From assembly GCF_024206475.1 (NCBI RefSeq), contig NZ_JAMBPR010000011.1, positions 62,001-126,000 of the forward strand: a DNA stretch of 64,000 nucleotides, read 5' to 3'. Shown one piece after another: positions 9,400-17,743 of this stretch. A model generated the notes under the pieces. It had not been told where the DNA came from. It made no database searches and was given only the letters and a program-made list of their open reading frames with translations. Origin of the DNA: Paraburkholderia sp. CNPSo 3274 (GTDB taxonomy: Bacteria > Pseudomonadota > Gammaproteobacteria > Burkholderiales > Burkholderiaceae). How positions within the stretch are numbered: position 1 is the stretch's first letter; the number at the start of each line of letters is the position of its first letter. The position numbers were made by a program, and so were the translations under genes.

Positions 9400-10554
9400 T
9401 CAGAACATATGCATGATGCCCGCGAACACGCCGGTCTGGCTGTGACCGTAGTTCGGGTTGTCGTTCGACGACGTGCCCGTCGTCGCGTCGAAGTTGTTGT
9501 TGCCGTACGAACCGTTGCCGAGGTTGATGTTCGACGTCGAGCTGTTGTGCACGTAGCCGGCTTCCGCGTACAGGAACGTGCGCTTCGAGAGGTTGTACGT
9601 CGTGCCGAGCGTGAACAGCGTGGCGTTGCCGTTGCCGTTGTTCGCGTTCGCGTGGAACACGGCAGCCGTGATCGCCGAAGCGTCGTTTACCTGCCAGCCA
9701 GCGCCGATCCATTCGTGGTCCACCGTCGTCGGTGCGCGCACGCCAGCCGGCTGCGACGCATCGGTCACGCCCATGCTTGCGTTGGTGGCGCTCGGTGCGC
9801 TCAGGTGCTGGTAGCCGGCATAAATCTTCACCGGACCGATCACGTACGTGCCGCCGGCGAGAATCGAGCGCGAAGCCGAATACACGTTGTTGAACGAACC
9901 GTCTGCGCCGCGAACTTCGTCATAGATCACGCGGAAGTCGCCACTGCCCCACGTATAGATGCCTTCGATCGCGTTCGTGCGGCCCTGGCCAGTCGGCACG
10001 CCCTGCGCGTTGACCGGCGCCGAGTTCCAGCTCGTGTTGTTGGTCAGCGAATACTGGCCCTTGAACACGAGACCGCCGAACAGCGTGGGCGAATCATATT
10101 CGGCGCCGTTGGACGTGCTCGTCCAGTTACGGCCGCGCACCAGCGTCGAGATAGCGTAACGCTGCATCAGCTGCGGGTCCGCGCCCCAGCTGTCCTGCGC
10201 AAGTTCGCCCGCGCCGAGGTTACCCATCTTGAACAGACCGAAGCGGTCGTTGCTGAAGCCCACCGTGGCGTGACGACCGAACAGGTTGCCCGCCGAGGCG
10301 CCCGTCATCGTATTGAGCTGACCTTCCAACTGGAACACCGCCTTCGTCCCGCCGCCGAGATCTTCCGAACCCAGCAGGCCGAACCAGGAGCAACCCCAGT
10401 CGCCGCTCTGTGCCGAGAACTTGTTGCCGCCCGGCAGGCCGGTTTCATACTGCACGCCGTTGTCGATACGGCCATACAGCGTGACGCTGCTCTGCGCGTG
10501 CGCCATCGTCGTCGCAGCTGCCATCACCGACAAAGCAATAAGCTTCTTTTTCAT
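9400..10554 (-). CDS. Gram-negative porin (OpcP-like)
   Basis: A 384-residue outer-membrane trimeric porin of the Burkholderiales type. The start at 10554 follows AGGATA and gives a signal peptide MKKKLIALSVMAAATTMAHA cleaved before QSSVTLYG. SVTLYGRIDNGVQYE opens the 16-strand barrel, loop 3 contains the usual WGLLGSEDLGGG-like segment, and the protein ends in Phe as outer-membrane proteins do. It sits upstream of the repressor, and two LacI-like sites lie about 330-440 bases before it, so it may be the uptake route for the same sugar. Confidence 0.95.
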   Translation of the reverse strand: MKKKLIALSVMAAATTMAHAQSSVTLYGRIDNGVQYETGLPGGNKFSAQSGDWGCSWFGLLGSEDLGGGTKAVFQLEGQLNTMTGASAGNLFGRHATVGFSNDRFGLFKMGNLGAGELAQDSWGADPQLMQRYAISTLVRGRNWTSTSNGAEYDSPTLFGGLVFKGQYSLTNNTSWNSAPVNAQGVPTGQGRTNAIEGIYTWGSGDFRVIYDEVRGADGSFNNVYSASRSILAGGTYVIGPVKIYAGYQHLSAPSATNASMGVTDASQPAGVRAPTTVDHEWIGAGWQVNDASAITAAVFHANANNGNGNATLFTLGTTYNLSKRTFLYAEAGYVHNSSTSNINLGNGSYGNNNFDATTGTSSNDNPNYGHSQTGVFAGIMHMF

Positions 10555-10716
10555 TAGATATCCTATATATATTTTGGCGTCTCCAAACCGCGCAGGTCGC
10601 GTGCGCTCTACACGTTCCCTACCAGGCTGCCTCACTGAAATGTTCCAAATCACATTTCGAGGCGATTATAGGGACGCCCCTGCCCCGTGTATCGAACCGG
10701 CAGTCCAGGGAAAACG

Positions 10717-10732
10717 CTGTTACCGATAACAG
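10717..10732. promoter_or_regulatory. Operator-like dyad CTGTTACCGATAACAG
   Basis: Perfect 6-bp arms around CCGA. The form resembles the TGTTA-N4-TAACA sites of GntR/IdnR members of the LacI family, and it lies about 160 bases upstream of the porin start. Confidence 0.4.
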
Positions 10733-10764
10733 TTGCGCGCCGCCCGGCCCCGGAGTAGACCCCT

Positions 10765-10796
10765 GCTTTGTGACCATCCCGTTATGGTCACAAAGC
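10765..10796. repeat. 13-bp perfect inverted repeat, 6-nt spacer
   Basis: The arms are GCTTTGTGACCAT and ATGGTCACAAAGC, with six bases between them. The symmetry is perfect, and there is no U-tract on either side, so a protein-binding site is more likely than a terminator. It is about 210 bases upstream of the porin. Confidence 0.55.
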
Positions 10797-10882
10797 GCGC
10801 AAATCCGTTTGCGGTCGTGAGGGAAAATATGCGCGGCGAGGGAAATGTACCGAACACCCGTGCTACTTCGGCCAAATCGCGC

Positions 10883-10898
10883 TTGACAGCGCTTTCAA
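10883..10898. promoter_or_regulatory. LacI-like operator TTGACAGCGCTTTCAA
   Basis: It differs from the perfect site of the regulon by one base in the left arm (ACAGCGCTTTCA against AAAGCGCTTTCA). It lies about 330 bases upstream of the porin start. Confidence 0.5.
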
Positions 10899-10979
10899 AC
10901 GCCACGCTCTGATGTTGTGAAGTTGCAACGACAAAACGAGAATTTTTCGCCCGTTGCGTCCGCAGCGTTCCAGATCTGC

Positions 10980-10993
10980 TGATAGCGCTGTCA
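10980..10993. promoter_or_regulatory. LacI-like operator TGATAGCGCTGTCA
   Basis: An imperfect palindrome with the same AGCGCT centre as the three better sites. Its distance of about 97 bases from the site at 10883 would suit looping or a second promoter. Confidence 0.4.
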
Positions 10994-11415
10994 CCAGCAA
11001 GCCTGGGTAATAGCGACTATGATCAACGTATACCCTGCCGGGCAACGAGTTGAGATTCTCCGGTAAGCACGCTCAGCGCGGGACTGTGAATGCATCCCGC
11101 GGGCTTTCCGGCTTCAGACCATAGCGCCACGCAAAACCCCGCGCCTCGACTCCCGCTGTTCCCCGCCACGTCGCACGCGCGACGTCCCGTCCGAACGCAA
11201 TGCACCAGCACGCACCAGCGCAACTTTCGCCGGGCGACGGCACTGCCGTTCCATGCCCGGCTGGCAAAACCCTCGACGCACCATTGCGGTGATCAGTACG
11301 CCGCGCACTGCGCGGGCTGGTTTGCCCTCTGACTTCCGCGGCCCTGCGTTGAAGAGGACCGGAAGACTTGCTGCCGGAGTTGACCGGCACTTCTGCCACA
11401 CTGCAAGGAGGTATC

Positions 11416-11709
11416 GTGAAAGCCATCATCACTTCCACGCTCGCATTGCTGATTTCCAGCGCCATGGTGCCGGCCGTTAAGGCTCAAACCGACTCGGGCG
11501 CAAGCAACCCGCAACTGGCGCACAACGTCCGGGTCGCTTTCGCGCGCAATGGGGTCAACACTTCTCATGTATTTGTCTTTGCTCGAGGAAGCACCGTCAC
11601 GCTGCTCGGATGGGTAGACGCGCACGAACAGGTCGCGCTGGCCGAGCGCACCGCGGCTTCGGTCGAAGGCGTGCAATCGGTGGACAGTTGGCTTGCGCGT
11701 GGACGCTGA
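11416..11709 (+). CDS. Secreted BON-domain protein
   Basis: A 97-residue protein with a signal peptide (cleavage after VKA near residue 22) followed by one BON domain: NPQLAHNVRVAFARNG, then VFVFARGSTVTLLGWV and AERTAASVEGVQSVDSWL. BON domains are periplasmic and bind membranes or phospholipids. The GTG at 11416 is chosen because AAGGAGG lies five bases before it; an ATG sixteen codons upstream lacks such a site and would spoil the signal peptide. It stands alone, followed by an imperfect hairpin and a LacI fragment on the other strand. Confidence 0.8.
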   Translation: MKAIITSTLALLISSAMVPAVKAQTDSGASNPQLAHNVRVAFARNGVNTSHVFVFARGSTVTLLGWVDAHEQVALAERTAASVEGVQSVDSWLARGR

Positions 11710-11747
11710 AATGCGCGAGCTTGAATGAAACGGCGCGCGCACGAAGT

Positions 11748-11972
11748 TTATTTCGTACGCGCCCGCTCAGGGTCCTCCTGGGCATGCGCGAGGATGAACC
11801 GGTAACCGGATTCGAGTGCGTGGTCTTCGAACGCGCAGACCAGTTCGATGAAGAACGAATTGGTCAGGTCGGGAACCACGAAATCAATCGACGTGGAGCG
11901 GCAACTGCGAAATTCGGCGGCCAGACTGTTGCGCCGGTAGTCGAACTTGCGGGCCGCTTCCCAGACCTGGCG
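11748..11972 (-). pseudogene. LacI-family regulator fragment
   Basis: There is no start codon, but 74 codons read in frame between a TAG (11973-11975) and a TAA (11748-11750). They encode an unmistakable internal piece of a LacI regulator: RQVWEAARKFDYRRNSLAAE (end of the DNA-binding domain and hinge), then IDFVVPDLTNSFFIELV, then ALESGYRFILAHAQEDPE. The helix-turn-helix before it and everything after the first third of the effector domain are gone. It lies directly downstream of a small lipoprotein gene on the same strand. It is a relic, not a functional gene. Confidence 0.8.
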
Positions 11973-11996
11973 CTACCGTCGGTGAAAGAGCGAGGA

Positions 11997-12230
11997 CTAG
12001 CGGTAATTCACGAAGTTGATGATGTCGTTGAGGAACCACGGAAGAATCAGTTGCGTGTCGGGATCGCTAACGCCCACGGTGAGCCTCGGCCGCTTCGAGG
12101 TGGGTGCACCGGGCTTTGCGCCATCGGGGATGTGCAGCATGTAGGTGTCCGTGTCGGCAGCGGGCGGCGGCGATGAGGCACAACCGGCAAGAAGCAAGAC
12201 GAGGAACGCTGCGCAGCGCAAGCGCTTCAT
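11997..12230 (-). CDS. Small lipoprotein
   Basis: A 77-residue protein with a short lipoprotein signal: MKRLRC then a hydrophobic run ending LLLAGC, with the lipid-bearing Cys at about residue 17. The mature part is mixed, with a positively charged KRPRLTVG patch and a hydrophobic end PWFLNDIINFVNYR. The ATG at 12230 is used because it places the lipobox correctly; the upstream open frame is not signal-like. No domain is recognised. The location is probably the inner leaflet of the outer membrane. Confidence 0.6.
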   Translation of the reverse strand: MKRLRCAAFLVLLLAGCASSPPPAADTDTYMLHIPDGAKPGAPTSKRPRLTVGVSDPDTQLILPWFLNDIINFVNYR

Positions 12231-12569
12231 GATAGGCAATCTCCAGCCGGGTGATCTTGAGAACCCCAAGCGTACCATTGGCCACGCCGCAATCGCGCGG
12301 AGCCGTGCACACACCTTGCTTGCCTGACAGTCAATCAATAGCCGAATTGAGTTGCGCAAGAACCAGAATATTTGTCGCATGCCATCTCCCTGCTTTACGC
12401 AAAAGCCGATACATCAAATGCGGCCGCGACCCGCGATCTTCGGCTTCGTTTTGCCCTCCATTGACACGCATCAACGGGAACAACGCTTATTGATCCAACT
12501 ACCTACGCTATCGAATGAGCACGAGATATTCTCTGCCGACTTATCCAGGCCACTATGGGAAAAGTTTCC
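12231..12569. other. Divergent intergenic region, no gene seen
   Basis: About 340 bases between the divergent lipoprotein and glycine-zipper genes, with lower GC in its middle. It should contain both promoters. I see no clear operator or small gene. Confidence 0.4.
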
Positions 12570-13043
12570 ATGAGAATCAATCGCATTGCTTTTATTCCTG
12601 CCGCAATACTGATCGCGGGAACGGCACTTCCGGTACTTGCGCAGCAAACCGTCGTGTACCCGTCGAAAGGCCAAAGCGCCCAGCAGCAAAGTTCCGATGA
12701 AGGTGCTTGCTATGCGTGGGCAAAACAGAAAACGGGCATTGACCCAGCGGTCGTGGCAAACGCTGCGCCGCAAACTCAAGCGCCGAATGGCCAACGCGTC
12801 CGGGGCGCCGCCGGAGGCGCGGCCATTGGTGCCGCCGCTGGTGCGATCGGCGGCGACGCCGGCCACGGCGCGGCCATCGGCGCCGTGGCCGGCACGGTTG
12901 CTGGGGGCGTAGCGCACCGGCGCCAGGGGCGTGCCGCGGCGGCGCAGAACGCACAGATGGAATCGGCGCAACAACAGGCGCTCGCTAGCTATCGCCAGGC
13001 GTGGGATGCTTGCATGCAGGGCCGGGGCTACTCGCTGCGCTAA
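12570..13043 (+). CDS. Glycine-zipper outer-membrane-type protein
   Basis: A 157-residue exported protein. A signal peptide (MRINRIAFIPAAILIAGTAL, cleaved near VLA-QQ) is followed by a Gln/Ser-rich region with one Cys-containing EGACYAWAKQKTG segment. A glycine-zipper block (RGAAGGAAIGAAAGAIGGDA, repeated as GAAIGAVAGTVAGG) spans about residues 85-125. The end, AYRQAWDACMQGRGYSLR-like, is typical of glycine-zipper family proteins in beta-proteobacteria, which insert in or associate with the outer membrane. The ATG at 12570 is preferred to one five codons upstream because GGGAAA precedes it. Confidence 0.75.
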   Translation: MRINRIAFIPAAILIAGTALPVLAQQTVVYPSKGQSAQQQSSDEGACYAWAKQKTGIDPAVVANAAPQTQAPNGQRVRGAAGGAAIGAAAGAIGGDAGHGAAIGAVAGTVAGGVAHRRQGRAAAAQNAQMESAQQQALASYRQAWDACMQGRGYSLR

Positions 13044-13098
13044 GCGCTAACGATATCGAAGAGAGACGAAGCGAAGAATCGCGACGATGGAAAGACCA

Positions 13099-13125
13099 CG
13101 TTGCACGAAGCGAATACGTGCAACG
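13099..13125. terminator. Hairpin between convergent genes
   Basis: Perfect 9-bp arms (CGTTGCACG and CGTGCAACG) around a 9-nt loop, placed between the ends of two convergent genes. There is no T-run, so rho-independent termination is uncertain. Confidence 0.4.
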
Positions 13126-13152
13126 CGGCCCTCCCGAAAGCAAGAGGCGCGC

Positions 13153-13722
13153 TCAACGGAAGCCGTAAATGAGTACCTTCTTCCCTTCGAATTGCTCCTG
13201 CACACCTTGATCGCAATTCGGCGGGCACGTCGTGCCGTCGGCGGTCGGCCCGGACGACGGCGAATACGCTTTGTAGACAACGGATTCAATGAGCGTCCCG
13301 TCGTCGGAGACCACGATTTGCAGGTCGGTCTCCACGCCGGCCGGCACCGGGCCGCCACTGCCATAAACCAGTTTCATGATCCCCGTGCAATCGGAGTTCA
13401 CGGTGTAGGTGCCGCTCTGATACGGATTGAAGGCAGTCTGGCCGCCTTTCGGCAAGCCATTGATCATGCCGAAGTCGGTGCGTGTGAATTTACCTGAGCC
13501 GTCGAATGTCACTATGGCGACGTCATCGAGTGTCGACGGTGAGGCAAACGAGTGCAGCTTGTTGTTGCTATCCAGCAAGCCAAGAATTTCACCATGACCG
13601 TGAAATCCGTAAGCTCCCCTTAACGTTGCGTTCGAACAAAGGCCGCCGGCCTGCGCGGCGCTACTGAGCGAGAGAAGTGCAAAGGCTGTTACCGACAAAA
13701 TTCTTGAATGCTTGAGCTTCAT
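13153..13722 (-). CDS. Secreted hypothetical protein
   Basis: A 189-residue protein with a good signal peptide (MKLKHSRILSVTAFALLSLS, cleaved after AQA). The mature part is Gly/Thr-rich and beta-like: SNATLRGAYGFHGHGEILGL, then VAIVTFDGSGKFTRTDFG, then GTYTVNSDCTGIMKL. Cysteines lie in SDCTG and the CPPNCDQG motif. This layout resembles a family of secreted proteins common in Burkholderia that I cannot name functionally. The second ATG (13722) is chosen because AAGGAG lies six bases before it. Confidence 0.65.
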   Translation of the reverse strand: MKLKHSRILSVTAFALLSLSSAAQAGGLCSNATLRGAYGFHGHGEILGLLDSNNKLHSFASPSTLDDVAIVTFDGSGKFTRTDFGMINGLPKGGQTAFNPYQSGTYTVNSDCTGIMKLVYGSGGPVPAGVETDLQIVVSDDGTLIESVVYKAYSPSSGPTADGTTCPPNCDQGVQEQFEGKKVLIYGFR

Positions 13723-13926
13723 GGTCATCTCCTTGTCACCGTATCAGGCGCCTGGATTCGCAACGCGCAGCGGGCCAAATCAGTCGTCGACGGAGGCCCT
13801 GGCTCGTGCCGGTGAGCGATCCGCTTCCTAAGCCTATGGAACCGCGCACGCTTGCGCCTCCATCATTTGGTGGAGAGAGCGAACAGGTGGAGATTTCGTG
13901 TGCAGGCAAATTCGATGAGAAAGGCG

Positions 13927-14586
13927 TTACGGCTTCACTGCGTAGCGCACCAGTTCGATTGCGTTCGTCGCGGGCGCGCCCCTTCCGGCCAAACGGCCCT
14001 GAAACTCTTCACGCACCACGCGCTTGACACTCGGGGCATACCAGAGCGTCTCCTCCATCGGGCCGCCGCCCGGGCCGTACTGCGGCTGCCAAACACCGCT
14101 CATCGTGATCTTGATCGCGGAGAAAGCGCCCGCCTTCGTCTCGACCGTTTCCACGCCGTCCACTTCACATTGGGCTCGGCGCTGCACCCTCATGCCTGAA
14201 GGGGCGGTGGCCATGCAGTCTGCCTCATAGCGCTCGCCGGCTCGCAGCGGAAAATGCAGCGCGATCCCGCAGGCACGCGCGTCAGCGCCGTTGGGAATCA
14301 CATTGGCTTCGGAGGTAAGTTCCAGACGCCCGCCGCCAGGGCCGATCAGCAGCGATGCACTGCCGTCGGCATGGACGGACGTCACGGTTTGCGTAAAGGT
14401 TCGACTCTTACCGGACAACGGGTCGGACCGCTCGAAGGTCCAGCTATCCCCCACCTCGTAGTGCGGTGCATCTTGAGGCAGCACGATGGAAGCGGCGTCG
14501 AGCGCGAAACTGGCGGGAGCGCCTGGCCCCGCCGCCAGCACGCTCACGACGCCGATCACTGCAGCGCGACAGACCTGCGGCCTCAT
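13927..14586 (-). CDS. Secreted hypothetical protein of the S10-peptidase cluster
   Basis: A 219-residue exported protein (signal peptide ending near SFA, residue 28). The mature region has a DSWTFERSDPLSGKSRTFTQ beta segment, a pair of Cys (ACGIAL, ADCMA) and LWYAPSVKRVVREEFQG near the end. That end resembles the LolA/LppX-like beta-barrel halves of periplasmic proteins, but the similarity is only structural impression. The ATG overlaps the stop of the EF-hand-like gene as ATGA, so the two are coupled. An in-frame open stretch reaches far upstream to 15453 but has shadow composition. Confidence 0.65.
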   Translation of the reverse strand: MRPQVCRAAVIGVVSVLAAGPGAPASFALDAASIVLPQDAPHYEVGDSWTFERSDPLSGKSRTFTQTVTSVHADGSASLLIGPGGGRLELTSEANVIPNGADARACGIALHFPLRAGERYEADCMATAPSGMRVQRRAQCEVDGVETVETKAGAFSAIKITMSGVWQPQYGPGGGPMEETLWYAPSVKRVVREEFQGRLAGRGAPATNAIELVRYAVKP

Positions 14587-14981
14587 TGGCCCTGTTTCTG
14601 CAGATATTGCCGCACGTCGCTCATCGACACCCGGCCCGTATGCGCCGTGTCGATCTGGTCGAAATGCTGCGCGATATACCCCAGCCCGCTGCTTTGCGCC
14701 TGAGCTTTCGTGATCGAAGCACCGTTGCTCAATGCGGAATTCGCGCCCAGCCGAGCCTCCACCCGCTGTTGCGCCTGTTGCTGCAATTGCGTACCGGTGG
14801 AGGGTGTGAGCGGCGCTGGCCGGCTCGACGGGAAAAATGGGCCATCCACACCGTGGCCGCCCTTCGGAAGTTGAACGGGCGCCACAGCCTGCGTTGCCGC
14901 CTGGGCATTGCCTGTCGTGACCGCAGCAACCGCGCAAAGCATGAGCGGCACAACCCACCACAGCTTTTTGAATGTAGACAT
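14583..14981 (-). CDS. Secreted EF-hand-like protein
   Basis: A 132-residue protein with a signal peptide (MSTFKKLWWVVPLMLCAV, cleaved after AQA) and a Pro/Gln-rich middle. A single degenerate EF-hand lies near the C-terminus: HFDQIDTAHTGRVSMSD, with the usual Gly at loop position 6 but weak acidic ligands at positions 3 and 5. It lies 84 bases below the S10 peptidase gene on the same strand and is coupled to the next gene. It may be a calcium-sensing partner of that cluster, but no function is established. Confidence 0.65.
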   Translation of the reverse strand: MSTFKKLWWVVPLMLCAVAAVTTGNAQAATQAVAPVQLPKGGHGVDGPFFPSSRPAPLTPSTGTQLQQQAQQRVEARLGANSALSNGASITKAQAQSSGLGYIAQHFDQIDTAHTGRVSMSDVRQYLQKQGQ

Positions 14982-15065
14982 GATCGCTCGCCTTCAATGA
15001 GTGAGGAGCGGGCCTCAAGCGACTATCGATTATCGACGCTCGACGAAAGACCCCGGCCTGTGAGG

Positions 15066-16889
15066 TTATTGGCCCGCTGCAGCGACTGCCGTGGAAGTCG
15101 GCGTACCCGCGGGACTCTCGTCGGGCCACGGCTGCGGAAGCGTCCAGAGCGAAAGCGCCAGTGGTATGGGTTGACCACCATAGTAGCTCACGAGATCGGC
15201 CTTCATCTTCGGGCGTGCCACGTCGTCCAGATAAATCATGTGTCCGCCCTGGAAGAAGTTGACCTGCAGGTTCGGGCTCAAACCGGCCACCGTTTGCAGA
15301 CGCGCAAGCTGCTTCTCCGTATTGAAGAACGGCGTAGCGAGATCGTGATAGCCGTTCTCTGATAGCACCTTCAGCTGCGGATTGAGCTGGATCGCGCCGA
15401 GCAGGTCGGGCAGCGTATCGGGCAGCGGCTGGCCGTCGTGCGAGAAGTCCCACACCTCGATGATGTTGTCGTTCAATGGCATGTACGTCGCATTCGGCGC
15501 CGTGTAGCCGAGATAGTCTGGCATTTGCGTTGCGAGTGCTGTCGTGAACGGCTGCGAGATAAGGATGTCCGATGGGTCGCCGTCGCTCTGCAAGCGCGGA
15601 TCCGAATTCGGCAACGATACGCGCCCGTCGTAACGACCGATGGTCGTGCCTGGGATCAGTTCATTATTGAACGGATTTACGTTGAAGTAACCGTTGAGCG
15701 CCTGCAATGTGAGGCTCGAAGGCCAGCGCCACGAATCCAATGTTTTCTCGGGCGGAAAGACTGGCTTGCCGAGCGCGTCGGGAATGCCGAGTTGGCTCAG
15801 CACCCACGATTGCGCATATTTCCGGAAATGCCGGTACTCGCCCGTCGCGAAGATCTCCGACTGCAACGCAAAGAGGCCTTGATCGATCAATGGCGGCGAA
15901 ACCAGATTGAAGTAGGCGGCCACCTCGGCATAGCCGGGGTAATACCCCGCGAGTGTATCGGTATCGAGCAGCAAACCAGCCGTCGAATCCGTGATGGCGG
16001 TCGCCTCGATCGCATCGGCAAAGTAGTTCAGGATGGACGACTGAAGCACGATGCCGGTCAATTGCACGCCCGCCGCTTCGAGCGCGAGCGCAAGCATGTC
16101 GGTGCGCGGCGTGCCATACGATTCGCCGTAGAGATAGATCGGCGAACTACTGCGGTTGTTCACTGCCAGATAGCGTTTGATGAAATCGCGCATCACGTTC
16201 ACGTCTGGATCGCAGCCCCAAAACTTCTGGTTCGTGTTCGGCAGAATGGCCTCCGAAAGGCCCGTGCCCGGCGGGTCGATGAACACCATGTCCGTCGTAT
16301 CGATCAGGCTCTCTGCATTGTTGACGAGCGGAAAGTTCGGCCAGTTGGTGAGCAGCGGATCGGGGGTGGCGACGCGCGTTGGCGCAAACGAGCCGAGACG
16401 CAACCAGATCGACGACGAACCAGGTCCGCCGTTATAGACAAACGTCACTGGCCGCGGCGAACCGTTCGTGCCCGGCGCGGTATAGGCGACATACGACATC
16501 GTCGCCTCCGGATTGCCGTTTGCGTCCGAGGCGGTCAGGTGGCCGGTTGTCGTCGTGTAGTTGATAGTCGTTTTGCCCGAGGTCCACTGGTAATGCATGA
16601 TCGCGGCTTTTTCGGCGACCTGCGACCCAGCAAGGCCATCAGTGGCGTTCGGCGAGTATGCGATCGGGTCCGTATAGGGCTGGTTGGCGTTTGGCGAGTT
16701 TGGCGTTTGCGCGGCGGCTTTCGCGCTTGCCGAAACCTGATTCAGCGCGCTCGCCGCAGACGAGGATGGGCTGCTATCGCCGCCGCCGCAACCCGCAAGC
16801 ACCAGCACGCCAATAGCGATTGCGGCTGCATGGCGCAGTTGGCTCCGACTGCGGCTCAAGCCCACGCTGGGTTTACTGTCCGGATGCAT
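15066..16889 (-). CDS. S10-family serine carboxypeptidase lipoprotein
   Basis: A 607-residue exported serine carboxypeptidase-like enzyme. The signal ends in the lipobox LAGC (Cys34), so the protein is lipid-anchored. The oxyanion segment NGGPGSSS is at 153-160, and the nucleophile Ser257 sits in YGESYGTP. A late ENGYHDLATP segment supplies the Asp, and FFQGGHMIYLDD supplies the His, completing the S10 triad. Family members remove C-terminal amino acids at acidic pH or act as acyltransferases; bacterial lipoprotein versions are poorly characterised. It leads a three-gene minus-strand group with an EF-hand-like and a hypothetical secreted protein. Confidence 0.9.
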   Translation of the reverse strand: MHPDSKPSVGLSRSRSQLRHAAAIAIGVLVLAGCGGGDSSPSSSAASALNQVSASAKAAAQTPNSPNANQPYTDPIAYSPNATDGLAGSQVAEKAAIMHYQWTSGKTTINYTTTTGHLTASDANGNPEATMSYVAYTAPGTNGSPRPVTFVYNGGPGSSSIWLRLGSFAPTRVATPDPLLTNWPNFPLVNNAESLIDTTDMVFIDPPGTGLSEAILPNTNQKFWGCDPDVNVMRDFIKRYLAVNNRSSSPIYLYGESYGTPRTDMLALALEAAGVQLTGIVLQSSILNYFADAIEATAITDSTAGLLLDTDTLAGYYPGYAEVAAYFNLVSPPLIDQGLFALQSEIFATGEYRHFRKYAQSWVLSQLGIPDALGKPVFPPEKTLDSWRWPSSLTLQALNGYFNVNPFNNELIPGTTIGRYDGRVSLPNSDPRLQSDGDPSDILISQPFTTALATQMPDYLGYTAPNATYMPLNDNIIEVWDFSHDGQPLPDTLPDLLGAIQLNPQLKVLSENGYHDLATPFFNTEKQLARLQTVAGLSPNLQVNFFQGGHMIYLDDVARPKMKADLVSYYGGQPIPLALSLWTLPQPWPDESPAGTPTSTAVAAAGQ

Positions 16890-17743
16890 TGTTATACCCC
16901 TTCGAATGATAACGTCACACTACGCGGGGGCCGCGTTTACCGGTAATAACGCCTTGAAAAAAGCGTCGAAATTCAAATGCAATTACCAGCATGAAGCGGC
17001 TGACATTCAACTTTCCATTCCTGACAAAGTCGATTCAATTTGAGCGCTATTTATCTACTATGGATACCTAAATAACCCATAGAGCATGAGGCGAAAACGT
17101 TGAATTTCGCCGAGCTTATTTCGCTGGAAATATTTGGTAATTAAGGATGGCAGAGGAAAAATAGGAGGCGTCGCAGTGCTTTGTCAAGGGATAGTTTTGG
17201 AACCTATGCGCGGTGATTCGTTGCATACGCAGCAATTGCATCGAGCGTGAAACGGCCGCGTGCATGCGGGTCGGCGATGCGAGATCTCGTTGCAACGCGG
17301 CCGTAAGCGAAGGGAGAAGTGGAAGCTCGACAACGCCCCACAGGTTGTTTAGATGATTGTAATCCGTGGCTTGCGCGGGCCGGCCAACGTACCCAATTGG
17401 GGCCATACTTCTCGCTCGATGCGGGGCCGGGAAGAAGCGCGCCCGGTCATTTAGCTACTCTTATAAATAAAAGCGGCACGCACCCGGAACATGCCTGCAC
17501 GGTAAAAAGTTCCACAACTCGATCTTTACCAGAACGCAGCCATCACGCATATGTGTGCTGGGCAACAACGGAGATTGACGCGCTGTGCGAAATCAACCAT
17601 ATTTTGACCAGACGGCTGCGCTCGGTCCGGCCCCGTCGATTTCCTGCGCATGCAGATCGTGAGTTCCGCGAGGCATAGCCCATCGCTTCAACGACGATTC
17701 TGAGCATGCCGAAATGGCATCGCCATAACGGTGGGACGACATC
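16890..17743. other. Long low-GC intergenic region
   Basis: About 850 bases between divergent genes, with AT-richer stretches than its surroundings near 16960-17160 and 17450-17530. A perfect 10-bp inverted repeat (ACGGCCGCGT at 17252-17261 and ACGCGGCCGT at 17295-17304, 33-nt spacer) could fold in RNA. A short minus-strand open frame at 17116-17406 is compositionally poor. No gene is supported. Confidence 0.45.

Larger units (their letters stand above)
10555..11415. other. Long regulatory gap upstream of the porin
   Basis: About 860 bases with no convincing gene. It carries four separate dyads: CTGTTA-CCGA-TAACAG at 10717-10732, a 13-bp perfect inverted repeat at 10765-10796, and two LacI-like palindromes at 10883-10898 and 10980-10993. 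The part nearest the porin (10555-10690) is presumably its 5' leader. The part beyond 11000 shows no feature I can name. Confidence 0.6.

Noticed and set aside
14587..15453. Upstream extension of the hypothetical protein at 13927
   Set aside because: The stretch is antisense-like within other certain genes, and the ATG at 14586 gives a signal peptide and an ATGA coupling.
17116..17406. Minus-strand frame of 96 codons in the AT-rich gap
   Set aside because: No motif, poor composition and no ribosome site; possibly a fossil but not supportable.
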